Positions 1-8,497 of a DNA stretch of 64,000 nucleotides are shown in pieces; positions within the stretch are counted from its first letter, which is position 1; each line of letters opens with the position of its first letter. Both the position numbers and the translations under genes were made by a program. Below the pieces are notes generated by a model. The model ran no database searches, had not been told where the DNA came from, and saw only the letters and a list, made by a program, of their open reading frames with translations. Origin of the DNA: Pyramidobacter sp. C12-8 (lineage in GTDB: Bacteria; Synergistota; Synergistia; Synergistales; Dethiosulfovibrionaceae); NCBI RefSeq assembly GCF_002007215.1, contig NZ_MUHX01000003.1, forward strand, positions 62,001-126,000. Direction: 5' to 3'.

Positions 1-345
1 GCAGCGCCGCGCCGAAAAACGGATCAGCCCGTCGTCGACCTCAAACAGGTGCAGCTTCCCCTTGACGGGAAAATATTCAACCGGCCGCGGATTTTTCAAA
101 ATCCAGCCCCAGATCCCCTCCGTCGGCTGGATGTCCGCCAGCGTTGCCACACAGACGGCCACGCCGGCAGGACACTGTTTCATGCCTTCGACCCCGAACT
201 CCTCGACGATCCCCGGCTCGCGGTTCGTCGAAGCGCAGATCAGCAGATCGCCCCGGTAATCTGTCTTCCACGTGCGATATTCCACCTCCTTTTCCCCGCT
301 CTCGATAAACCACGCGTACGGCTGGCGAACGGACAGAGCTTTCAT
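1..345 (-). CDS. ASCH-domain protein, C-terminus cut by window edge
   Basis: The reading frame is open from an ATG at 345 to the window edge (115 codons, no stop), so the 3' end is missing. The protein opens with MKALSVRQPYAWFIESGEKEVEYRTW, matching in order the start of ASCH (PUA-like) proteins: a hydrophobic strand, RQPxA, then a conserved Glu. ASCH domains are thought to bind RNA or modified nucleotides. A good ribosome site (GAAAGGAG) precedes the ATG. The gene is divergent from the defence cassette, so whether it belongs to that island is unclear. Family assignment is fairly secure; function is not. Confidence 0.75.
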   Translation of the reverse strand, partial: MKALSVRQPYAWFIESGEKEVEYRTWKTDYRGDLLICASTNREPGIVEEFGVEGMKQCPAGVAVCVATLADIQPTEGIWGWILKNPRPVEYFPVKGKLHLFEVDDGLIRFSARRC

Positions 346-403
346 GGCGAGACTCCTTTCGTTTCCCATTTTTGCCGCCGTTGCGATTATCCCGATTTTA
401 CGC

Positions 404-431
404 TTGCGGCGGTCGATTTTGCGTCTATAAT
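404..431 (+). promoter_or_regulatory. Candidate promoter of the restriction cassette
   Basis: TTGCGG (404-409) and TATAAT (426-431) are spaced by 16 bp, 68 bp upstream of the helicase start. It is the only good sigma-70-like match in the gap between the divergent ASCH gene and the cassette. Confidence 0.5.
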
Positions 432-498
432 AATACATAACCAATAAACGCGCATTCATTACGGATATTAAAATTATAGCAGACGGGAGCGTTCGCGC

Positions 499-3400
499 AT
501 GGCGATTATTATCGATAACGTCAACTCAACTTTGAAGAACGATTTGGAACGCACGATCAAAAAACATGAAAAAATTTCCATCGCCGCCGGATGCTTTTCC
601 ATGTACGCGTGGCAAGAACTGAAAAAACGGCTGGACGAAATCAGCGAGCTGCGCTTTATTTTCACCGAGCCGACGTTTATCGCCGAAAAAACGCCCGCCG
701 CCCTGCGCGAATTTTACATTCCCCGCCGCGACCGCGAGCGCAGCCTGTACGGCTCCGAGTTCGAGATCAAGCTGCGCAACGAACTGACGCAAAAAGCGAT
801 CGCCAAAGAGTGCGCCGATTGGATCAGGAGGAAAGCGACCTTCAAGTCCAACGCCACTCAAACGCGCATGCCCGGCTTTATGATCGCCGGCGAAACCGTT
901 TACGCGCCGCTCAACGGCTTCACTACCGTCGATCTGGGCTGCGAGCGCGGCAATGACGCTTTCAATCTGATCGCCAAACTCGACTCGCCGGAAAACGCCC
1001 GGCCGTACCGCCAAACCTTCGACGCCTTATGGAACGATCCCGCCAGGCTCCAGGACGTCACCGGCGTCGTCATCGACGCCATGTCCGCCGCCTACCGCGA
1101 AAACTCGCCCGAATTCATCTATTTTTACGCTCTCTACAATCTGTTCAGCGAATTTCTCGACGATATCTCCAACGTGGATAGCCTGCCCAACGAAGCTACC
1201 GGCTTCAAACAGAGTCAGATATGGAATCTGCTCTTCAACTTCCAGAAAGACGCCGCGCTCGGCGTCGTCAGCAAACTGGAAAAATACAACGGCTGCATCC
1301 TCGCCGACAGCGTCGGACTGGGCAAGACGTTTACCGCCCTGGCCGTGATCAAGTACTACGAAAACCGCAACAAAAACGTGCTCGTCCTCTGCCCCAAAAA
1401 ACTTTCCGCCAACTGGGAGACTTACAAGAGCAACTACAAAAACAATCCCGTCGCCGCCGACCGCCTGCGCTACGACGTGTTGTACCACACCGACCTGTCG
1501 CGCGACCGCGGCCGCAGCAACGGCATCGATCTGGAACGCCTCAACTGGGGCAACTATGATCTGCTCGTCATTGACGAGAGCCACAACTTCCGCAACGGCG
1601 GCTCCACGACCGAAGAAAAAGAAAACCGCTACCTGCGCCTGATGAATCGCGTCATCCGCGCCGGCGTGCGCACCAAAGTGCTGATGCTCTCCGCCACCCC
1701 CGTCAACAACCGTTTCGCCGATCTGCGCAACCAGCTTGCCCTCGCCTACGAAGGCGATCCCGACCAGATCGACGCAAAACTCGATACGGGCAAACCGATC
1801 GACCAGATCTTCAACGCCGCGCAGAAAGCCTACAACGAATGGGGACAGCTCCCCGCCGAAGAGCGCAGCGTGCAAAGCCTGCTCAACCGCCTCGATTTCG
1901 ACTTCTTCAAGCTGCTCGACAGCGTCACTATCGCCCGCTCGCGCAAGCATATCCAGAAATATTACGACACCGCCGCCATCGGCCGCTTTCCCGTCCGGCT
2001 CAAGCCCGTCAGCCGCCGCCCCGGCCTCACCGACCTGCCCGGCATCGCTTACGAAGAGATTTACAAGCGCCTCGAACTGCTCAACCTCGCCGTTTACATT
2101 CCCTCGAACTACATCCATCCCTCGCAGCGCGAAAAATACGCGCGACTGTATCAGGAAAAGAACGAAGGCCTCTCGCAGCTCGGGCGCGAAAAAGGAATTC
2201 GCCGCCTCATGGCCATCAACCTGCTGAAGCGCCTGGAAAGCTCCGTCAACTCCTTCCACATGACCCTCAGCAAAATCATGGACGCTATCGGCGAGCAGAT
2301 CGTCGCCGTACAGCGCTTTCAGGAAAGCGGCGGAGGCTGCGGCACGCGCCGCCTTTTCGAAGCCTCGCCTGCCGGCGGACTCGACGCCGACGACGAAAAC
2401 ACCGACTACTTCACCGCCGGGCGCACCGCCCAGATCGACCTCGGCGATATGGATTACGTTTCCTGGAGCCGCGACATGGAAAGCGACCTCGTGATCCTGC
2501 GCGATCTGGCCGCAATGACCAAAAAAATCACGCCGGAACACGACCTCAAACTACAGGCGCTTTTCGCCCAGATCGACGAGAAAATGGCCCGTCCCATCAA
2601 TCCCGGCAACCGCAAGATCCTTATCTTCACCGCGTTCGCCGATACCGCCGACTACCTTTACGATCAGGTCAGCGAGTACGTGCGCGGCGCATACGGGCTG
2701 TACGCCGCCGAGATCACCGGCAGCACCGAAGGCCGTTCCAACCTTCCCGGCCTTCGGGCCGACCTCAACCACGCGCTGTCCTGTTTCTCGCCGCGCTCCA
2801 AAGAACGCGATCTGCTCATGCCGGACAGCCCCGGCGACATCGACGTCCTTATCGCCACCGACTGTATCTCCGAAGGCCAAAATTTACAGGACTGCGATTA
2901 CGTGATCAACTACGACATCCACTGGAACCCCGTGCGCATCATCCAACGCTTCGGACGCGTCGACCGCATCGGCAGCCGTAACGACCGAGTCCAGCTCGTC
3001 AACTTCTGGCCCGATCTGAACCTCGACGAGTACATCAACCTCAAGGCCCGCGTCGAAGCCCGCATGCGCCTGACCGTCATGTCGTCCACCGGCGATTCCG
3101 CCGACGATCCCGTCAACGACGAAAAACAGGATCTCGAATATCGCAGCCGCCAGCTCAAGCGCCTGCAGGAAGAAGTCGTCGACATCGAAGACATGCAGAG
3201 CGGCGTCTCCATCATGGACTTGGGACTGAACGAATTCCGCCTCGACCTGCTCGAATACATGAAAAGCAATTCCGGCATAGAGAACGCGCCGCACGGCCTG
3301 CACGCCCTCGCCGCCGCGCGGGACGGACTGCCCGCCGGCGCCGTCTTCGTGCTGCGCAACGTCGACGAAAGCGTCAACGCAGGGCGCCGCAACCAGCTCC

Positions 3401-3732
3401 ATCCGTTCTACATGGTCTATATCGGCGCCGACGGCCGGGTCGTCTGCGACTACCTCAACCCCAAACGCCTGCTCGACGCCATGCGCCTCCTCTGCAAAGA
3501 CCGTTCCCAGCCCGACCGCAAGCTTTGCGCCCAGTTCAACGCCCAAACCGACGACGGCCGTAAAATGGATTCCATATCGAAGCTGCTCAACGACGCCATC
3601 CAGTCCGTCATCCAGACCAGGGAAGAGAGCGATATCGACAGCCTGTTCGCGGCGGGCGGAACGTCCGCGCTCGAATCCGAAATATCGGGACTCGACGACT
3701 TCGAGCTGGTATGCTTCCTTGTGGTCAGATAA
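499..3732 (+). CDS. PLD-like/SNF2-type helicase, first gene of extended type III R-M cassette
   Basis: A 1077-residue superfamily 2 helicase. Residues about 20-190 resemble the PLD-like domain at the front of this family, but no clear HxK(x)4D nuclease signature is visible. The motor follows: Walker A ADSVGLGKT near 269, DESH near 359, SATPVNN near 398, and in the second RecA lobe IATDCISEGQNLQ and QRFGRVDRIGS near 815-826. A long C-terminal region (about 850-1077) has no motif I recognise. The family couples ATP hydrolysis to DNA translocation in defence systems. Its TAA stop is followed directly by GGAGG for the next gene, so the two are translationally coupled. Role in defence is inferred from the neighbours. 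Confidence 0.85.
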   Translation: MAIIIDNVNSTLKNDLERTIKKHEKISIAAGCFSMYAWQELKKRLDEISELRFIFTEPTFIAEKTPAALREFYIPRRDRERSLYGSEFEIKLRNELTQKAIAKECADWIRRKATFKSNATQTRMPGFMIAGETVYAPLNGFTTVDLGCERGNDAFNLIAKLDSPENARPYRQTFDALWNDPARLQDVTGVVIDAMSAAYRENSPEFIYFYALYNLFSEFLDDISNVDSLPNEATGFKQSQIWNLLFNFQKDAALGVVSKLEKYNGCILADSVGLGKTFTALAVIKYYENRNKNVLVLCPKKLSANWETYKSNYKNNPVAADRLRYDVLYHTDLSRDRGRSNGIDLERLNWGNYDLLVIDESHNFRNGGSTTEEKENRYLRLMNRVIRAGVRTKVLMLSATPVNNRFADLRNQLALAYEGDPDQIDAKLDTGKPIDQIFNAAQKAYNEWGQLPAEERSVQSLLNRLDFDFFKLLDSVTIARSRKHIQKYYDTAAIGRFPVRLKPVSRRPGLTDLPGIAYEEIYKRLELLNLAVYIPSNYIHPSQREKYARLYQEKNEGLSQLGREKGIRRLMAINLLKRLESSVNSFHMTLSKIMDAIGEQIVAVQRFQESGGGCGTRRLFEASPAGGLDADDENTDYFTAGRTAQIDLGDMDYVSWSRDMESDLVILRDLAAMTKKITPEHDLKLQALFAQIDEKMARPINPGNRKILIFTAFADTADYLYDQVSEYVRGAYGLYAAEITGSTEGRSNLPGLRADLNHALSCFSPRSKERDLLMPDSPGDIDVLIATDCISEGQNLQDCDYVINYDIHWNPVRIIQRFGRVDRIGSRNDRVQLVNFWPDLNLDEYINLKARVEARMRLTVMSSTGDSADDPVNDEKQDLEYRSRQLKRLQEEVVDIEDMQSGVSIMDLGLNEFRLDLLEYMKSNSGIENAPHGLHALAAARDGLPAGAVFVLRNVDESVNAGRRNQLHPFYMVYIGADGRVVCDYLNPKRLLDAMRLLCKDRSQPDRKLCAQFNAQTDDGRKMDSISKLLNDAIQSVIQTREESDIDSLFAAGGTSALESEISGLDDFELVCFLVVR

Positions 3733-3744
3733 GGAGGAAGACCT

Positions 3745-4401
3745 TTGTTTGGCTTGCCCAGGACAACTGCGGTCGATAAACGAATCCCCAAGCGGAAATT
3801 TTACGAGAAGATCCCGATTTCCCCCGCCCTGAAACGGGACTTTATCGAACAGATCAGGAACGTTTATTGGCGCAACAAAATCGCGGCGGCAACGGTCAAC
3901 GTCGCCGCCGGCGCGACCGTGACGGAAGTGGAAGTGTTCGAGATCGAACTGAGCGGCGGCGCGCTGAACGAAGAACTCCTGCGGCAGATCGACCGCGAGA
4001 TCCCCTACCACATCGTTTTCGCGCTCGAGTACGGGGAACGGCACCAACTCTGGATTTCCTACAAAGAGCCGGCGGCCGCCGGACGCGTCGCCTTTAAAGT
4101 CGAGAACTGTTATCACACGGACTGGCTGCGCGAAGACGACTTTTCCCTGAAAATCGAAGGTCTCGACCTCGACGCCGTCTACGAGAACTTTGTCCGCCAA
4201 ATCGCCGGCAACGCCCTGCGCCGGGGACGCGACGCCGCCGAAAGCCTGAAACGTTCCGTGGAACGGGAAACGCGGCGACGCCGGCTCGAGAAACAGATCG
4301 ACGCGCTCGAAAACAAAATCCGCCGGGAAAAGCAGCTCAACCGGCGGGTGGAGATGAATGCAAAGCTGAAACAATTAAAAAATAAAACGGAGGTATCGTA
4401 A
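3745..4401 (+). CDS. DUF4391 protein of the defence cassette
   Basis: A 218-residue protein whose N-terminus (LPRTTAVDKRIPKRKFYEK, then LKRDFIEQI) matches my recollection of DUF4391. DUF4391 commonly sits between a large helicase gene and a type III methylase gene. Residues about 165-218 are rich in Arg, Lys and Glu and are predicted to form a coiled coil, suggesting contact with DNA or a partner subunit. The start is TTG at 3745, 7 bases after AAGGAGG; no in-frame ATG precedes the conserved block. The biochemical role of the family is unknown to me; a cofactor for the helicase or methylase is inference. Confidence 0.75.
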   Translation: MFGLPRTTAVDKRIPKRKFYEKIPISPALKRDFIEQIRNVYWRNKIAAATVNVAAGATVTEVEVFEIELSGGALNEELLRQIDREIPYHIVFALEYGERHQLWISYKEPAAAGRVAFKVENCYHTDWLREDDFSLKIEGLDLDAVYENFVRQIAGNALRRGRDAAESLKRSVERETRRRRLEKQIDALENKIRREKQLNRRVEMNAKLKQLKNKTEVS

Positions 4402-5460
4402 TTGAATCATGAAGAAGAAGTGCGAAAACTTTTGTCTTCTCTTACAGCTTCCGGCACATTAAAGAGCCGAGAGAGTACTACTGTTGAATTCAAAGAAGCA
4501 TTCAACAAAGCAAATACTCCTAAGTACGCAAAGACTATGGCGGCTTTTTCTAATAATCGAGGAGGCTACATCATTTTCGGTGTCACAGATAGCCCTCGGA
4601 CAATCAAAGGGTTGCAGAATAATAATTTCGAGAATCTCAATCAAGAGCAATTTACAGAAGCGATAAATTCTTTATTTGCTCCCGCAATTGAGTATGAATG
4701 TAACACATTGCAGTTGAAACCTATCGAAGGAGAAGAAACTGTAATGCAGAAAAAAATCGGATGGATTTATACCGAAAAATCGGAAGATAAACCAATCATT
4801 GCATTGAAAGCAAATAGCGGGGAAAAGATTTCCAGTGGAGATATTTATTATCGTTACCGCGCACGCAATGAAAAAATTAAATATGCAGAAATGCGACATA
4901 TTATCGACGAACATACTACCAAAGAGCGTGAACGACTTCTAAAGCTTCTCGAGGCAATCAAAGCAAGCGGTACAACTAAGCTTGGCATTGTGAACTATTC
5001 GGACAGCAAATTTTCAACCCCATATGGAGTTGACATTGCCTTTGATCGAAAATTAGTTGCTAAAGTACTGAAAAAGGCAAAATTCATCAAGGAAGGTAGC
5101 TTTAACGAGACAGAAGGTATTCCTGTAATTAAAGTGACCGGAAATATTGACCTAGCGGAAGAAGTTCCGGTGCCAGAGGGAAATCCTGATGATACGCATC
5201 CTTATATACAAAAACAAATGGCTAAAAAACTTAAGATTGATAGACAAGATCTATATGCTTTAATCTGGTATTACAAGATGAAAGAGGCTAATAAATACCA
5301 TCTTGAGATTACAACATCAGAGAGTAGCAAAACACATAAATTTTCCGAATTTGCACTTCAATTCTTACGAGAGAAACTGAAGGAATTAGATGAAAACCCA
5401 GAAGAATTCAATAGAATTCGTGAGTCCTTTTGTGAGTCCCGTAGAAATCGGAAGAGATAA
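4402..5460 (+). CDS. AlbA_2 (Schlafen-like) domain protein, AT-rich cargo gene
   Basis: A 352-residue protein. Residues about 18-160 carry the AlbA_2/Schlafen signature: ESTTVEFKEAF, KTMAAFSNNRGGYIIFGVTD (the invariant N-x-x-GG), and a YYRYRARNE strand. The rest (about 165-352) is charged and unassigned; it could be a DNA-binding or effector region. AlbA_2 domains bind nucleic acid and occur in regulators and defence proteins. The start is TTG at 4402, directly after the stop of the previous gene, with CGGAGG upstream. Base composition is much more AT-rich than both neighbours, and codons end mostly in A or T, so this gene probably entered the cassette separately. Confidence 0.8.
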   Translation: MNHEEEVRKLLSSLTASGTLKSRESTTVEFKEAFNKANTPKYAKTMAAFSNNRGGYIIFGVTDSPRTIKGLQNNNFENLNQEQFTEAINSLFAPAIEYECNTLQLKPIEGEETVMQKKIGWIYTEKSEDKPIIALKANSGEKISSGDIYYRYRARNEKIKYAEMRHIIDEHTTKERERLLKLLEAIKASGTTKLGIVNYSDSKFSTPYGVDIAFDRKLVAKVLKKAKFIKEGSFNETEGIPVIKVTGNIDLAEEVPVPEGNPDDTHPYIQKQMAKKLKIDRQDLYALIWYYKMKEANKYHLEITTSESSKTHKFSEFALQFLREKLKELDENPEEFNRIRESFCESRRNRKR

Positions 5461-5474
5461 GGAGGAACAATTAT

Positions 5475-7367
5475 TTGGATAAAATGCGAATGGAATCCCC
5501 GGATCTGACGGCGGGGAACGTTGAGAAGATCGGGGCGATGTTTCCGAACTGCGTTACGGAGACGATCGACGCACACGGCACGCTGAAAAAGGCCGTCAAC
5601 TTCAAGATTCTCAAGCAGATGCTCTCTGATGAAGTCATCGACGGCGACGAGGCGTATGAATTCACCTGGGTGGGCAAAAAGGCGGCGATCCTGGAGGCCA
5701 ACCGGCCCATTCGCAAGACCCTGCGCCCCTGCCCCGCGGAGAGCAAGAACTGGGACACGACGGAGAACCTCTACATCGAGGGCGACAATCTGGAAGTGCT
5801 GAAGCTGCTGCAGGAAAGCTACCTCGGCAAAGTCAAGATGATCTACATCGACCCGCCGTACAATACCGGGAACGACTTCGTTTACGCCGACGATTTCGTG
5901 CGGTCTCAGGACGAAGAAAACCGCCAGATGGGCGTATTTGACGAAGAAGATAACCGGCTGTTCAGGAATACCGATACCAACGGCCGCTTTCATTCGGACT
6001 GGTGTTCGATGATCTATCCGCGCCTGAAGCTGGCGGCAAGCCTGCTCCGCGACGACGGCGTGATCTTTATCAGCATCGACGATCATGAAGTCGCGAATAT
6101 GCGGAAAATATGCGAGGAGATCTTCGGCGCGCAAAACTTCGTCGCCCAGCTTGTCTGGGAACGCGCCTACTCTCCCAAAAACGACGCGCGTTTTATCTCG
6201 AACAGTCACGATTACGTGTTGATGTACGCGCGCAACATCAACGACTTCGTCGTCGGCCGCCTACCGCGGACGATCGAAGCCAATGCGCGCTATTCAAATC
6301 CCGACGACGACCCGCGCGGAATATGGATGTCTGATAATATGACAGTTAAAACTTATACGCCTGACTGCGACTATCCAATTACGACCCCTTCGGGGGTCGT
6401 GAGAGAGCCTCCAGCAGGTCGCTGCTGGAGGCTCTCCAAAAACGCGTTTTTGGAGAGACTCCGCGACAATCGAATCTGGTTCGGTCCTAACGGCAATGGC
6501 GTACCACGAATTAAACGTTTCTTGTCGGAGCTGAAATTTGACGGCATGGCGCCCACTTCGATCTTGTTCTACAAGGAGGTAGGGCACAGCCAAGAAGGCG
6601 CGCAGGAGGTAGGCAAACTGCTGGGCGGCGGTTATTTCAACGGCCCCAAGCCCGTCCGTTTGCTGAAACGTCTGCTCACCCTCGCCCATACGGAAAAGGA
6701 TTCTCTCGTTCTCGACTTCTTCTCCGGCTCAGCCACTACCGCTCACGCGGTGATGCAGCTCAACGCCGAAGACGGCGGACAAAGAAAATTTATCATGGTT
6801 CAGCTTCCCGAAGCGTGCAACGAGAAAAGCGAAGCCTTTAAAGCCGGTTACAAGAATATCTGCGAAATCGGCAAAGAGCGCATCCGCCGCGCGGGCGAGA
6901 AAATCAGGAATGAAAAAGCGGAGGCGGGCAATTCTTCGTTGGACGTCGGTTTCCGCGTCTTCAAGCTGGACGATTCCAACATGAAAGGCGTCTATTACGC
7001 CGCGGACGAGATCGACCAGCGTCGGCTCGAGGACATGATCTCCAACATCAAGGACGGCCGCGGCGATCTCGACCTGCTGTTCGGCTGCCTGCTGGATTGG
7101 GGGCTGCCGCTCTCGATGCCGTACCGTTCGGAGCAGATCGGCGGCTGCACGGTGCACACCGTGGGCGACGGCGATCTGATCGCCTGTTTTGCCGACAGAA
7201 TTCCCGAATCGGTCGTCAGGGAGATCGCCAAGCGCAAGCCGCTGCGCGCGGTGTTCCGCGATTCCTGCTTCGCCGACAGTCCGTCGAAGATCAACGCGTT
7301 CGAGATTTTCAAGTCGTACATGCCGGAGGATGCGGGCGACATCAGCAAGCGCGTCAGGGTGCTTTAA
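5475..7367 (+). CDS. mod: Type III restriction-modification methylase (Mod)
   Basis: A 630-residue beta-class N6-adenine methyltransferase. Motif IV DPPYNTGNDF begins at 126; the SAM-binding motif VLDFFSGSATTAHAV lies near 410-424. Between them is the target-recognition region, including the PPAGRCWRLSK and RIWFGPNGNGVPRIKRFLSE blocks typical of type III Mod proteins. Mod recognises the asymmetric site, methylates it, and joins Res for cleavage. Start chosen at TTG 5475, 8 bases after AAGGAGGA; an ATG at 5484 is too far from the ribosome site. The stretch 6381-6457 encodes conserved residues yet consists of three consecutive perfect inverted repeats. Confidence 0.92.
   Translation: MDKMRMESPDLTAGNVEKIGAMFPNCVTETIDAHGTLKKAVNFKILKQMLSDEVIDGDEAYEFTWVGKKAAILEANRPIRKTLRPCPAESKNWDTTENLYIEGDNLEVLKLLQESYLGKVKMIYIDPPYNTGNDFVYADDFVRSQDEENRQMGVFDEEDNRLFRNTDTNGRFHSDWCSMIYPRLKLAASLLRDDGVIFISIDDHEVANMRKICEEIFGAQNFVAQLVWERAYSPKNDARFISNSHDYVLMYARNINDFVVGRLPRTIEANARYSNPDDDPRGIWMSDNMTVKTYTPDCDYPITTPSGVVREPPAGRCWRLSKNAFLERLRDNRIWFGPNGNGVPRIKRFLSELKFDGMAPTSILFYKEVGHSQEGAQEVGKLLGGGYFNGPKPVRLLKRLLTLAHTEKDSLVLDFFSGSATTAHAVMQLNAEDGGQRKFIMVQLPEACNEKSEAFKAGYKNICEIGKERIRRAGEKIRNEKAEAGNSSLDVGFRVFKLDDSNMKGVYYAADEIDQRRLEDMISNIKDGRGDLDLLFGCLLDWGLPLSMPYRSEQIGGCTVHTVGDGDLIACFADRIPESVVREIAKRKPLRAVFRDSCFADSPSKINAFEIFKSYMPEDAGDISKRVRVL
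6381..6457. repeat. Three consecutive perfect inverted repeats inside mod
   Basis: Hairpin 1: 8-bp arms 6381-6388/6393-6400 with loop TTCG, giving the very stable C(UUCG)G tetraloop. Hairpin 2: 15-bp arms 6403-6417/6422-6436 with a 4-base loop. Hairpin 3: a perfect 26-bp palindrome at 6432-6457, sharing 5 bases with hairpin 2. All lie in the coding frame of the target-recognition region. Confidence 0.85.
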
Positions 7368-7378
7368 GGAGGGGCGAA

Positions 7379-8497
7379 ATGAAAAAGAATGCGGAACTGG
7401 CCCCAAAAACTTCTGCCGTTCCTGCCGTGGGGCTGGACACCTTGTGCCAGAATGCGATTCAGCTTATTCAGTACGCTCGCCACACTGCGGCACGGCAGAT
7501 CAACACGGTGCAGTTGATGACCTTTTACTCCATCGGCCGCTGGATTATCGAAGGGCAGCAGCATGGCGAACGGCGGGCAGAATATGGCAGGCAGATTATA
7601 AAAAATTTGTCCGACGTCTTGACGGAACGGTTCGGCAAGGGGTTCTCGGTTGATACGCTCGAGAACGCAAGGAAGTTTTATCTGAATTATCAGGATCGAA
7701 TTTCCGATACGGTGTTTCGGAAATTCGCAGAGGAAAAATCCGATGCGGTGTTTCGGTTTTTGGAGGAAGAACCGCCTTTTAGATTGTCGTTCTCCCATTA
7801 TCTGATCCTTTGCCGTATTCGCAACAATGACGAGAGACGCTTTTACGAGATAGAGGCGTACAAGGGAAACTGGAGCGTCAGAACGCTTCAGCGTCAGTAT
7901 GGCAGTTCGCTGTACGAGAGGCTGCTGTTGGGGGCGGAGAGGAAAAATATTCTCGCCTTGGCTGAAAAAGGGCAGAGCGTCGAGAACGCGGACGACCTGA
8001 AAAAAGACCCTTACGTTCTTGAATTTCTCGGTTTGCAGGATAAGCCGGAGTACGCGGAGTCGGAACTGGAGTCAAGAATCATCGGCCATCTGCAGGAATT
8101 CCTGATGGAAATGGGAAAGGGATTTACATTTGTCGGCAGACAGGTGCGATTCAGTTTTGACGAGGATCATTTCAGGGTAGATTTGGTACTTTATAACAGG
8201 CTTCTGAAGTGTTTTGTGCTGATCGATTTAAAGGTCGGGAAGCTGAAGCACCAAGACATTGGACAGATGCAGATGTACGTAAATTATTACGACAGATACG
8301 AAAAAACGGACGATGAAAATCCTACCGTCGGCATCCTTCTCTGCAGCGACAAAAACGACAGTATGGTCGAAATGACGCTGCCAAAGGACGCAAATATCTA
8401 CGCTTCCAGATACGAATTGTACCTGCCGGATAAAGAAGTCCTGCAAAAGAAACTGAAAGAATGGCTCAAAGAAGAAACCGGGGGCGAGGAACGATGA
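7379..8497 (+). CDS. DUF1016/YhcG-type PD-(D/E)xK nuclease
   Basis: A 372-residue protein of the YhcG family. The N-terminal DUF1016 helical part (about 20-180) contains QLMTFYSIGRWIIEGQQ and the LSFSHYLILCRI block. The C-terminal nuclease fold (about 225-360) has VDLVLYN (D268), FVLIDLKVGKL (D283-x-K285) and MQMYVNYYD, the expected catalytic core. These proteins occur as accessory nucleases next to type I and type III systems. Start ATG at 7379, with GGAGGGG directly after the mod stop; the stop overlaps the res start (ATGA). Residues about 108-130 contain a short near-duplication (ISDTVFRKF / KSDAVFRFL). Contribution to restriction is inferred from position. Confidence 0.85.
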   Translation: MKKNAELAPKTSAVPAVGLDTLCQNAIQLIQYARHTAARQINTVQLMTFYSIGRWIIEGQQHGERRAEYGRQIIKNLSDVLTERFGKGFSVDTLENARKFYLNYQDRISDTVFRKFAEEKSDAVFRFLEEEPPFRLSFSHYLILCRIRNNDERRFYEIEAYKGNWSVRTLQRQYGSSLYERLLLGAERKNILALAEKGQSVENADDLKKDPYVLEFLGLQDKPEYAESELESRIIGHLQEFLMEMGKGFTFVGRQVRFSFDEDHFRVDLVLYNRLLKCFVLIDLKVGKLKHQDIGQMQMYVNYYDRYEKTDDENPTVGILLCSDKNDSMVEMTLPKDANIYASRYELYLPDKEVLQKKLKEWLKEETGGEER

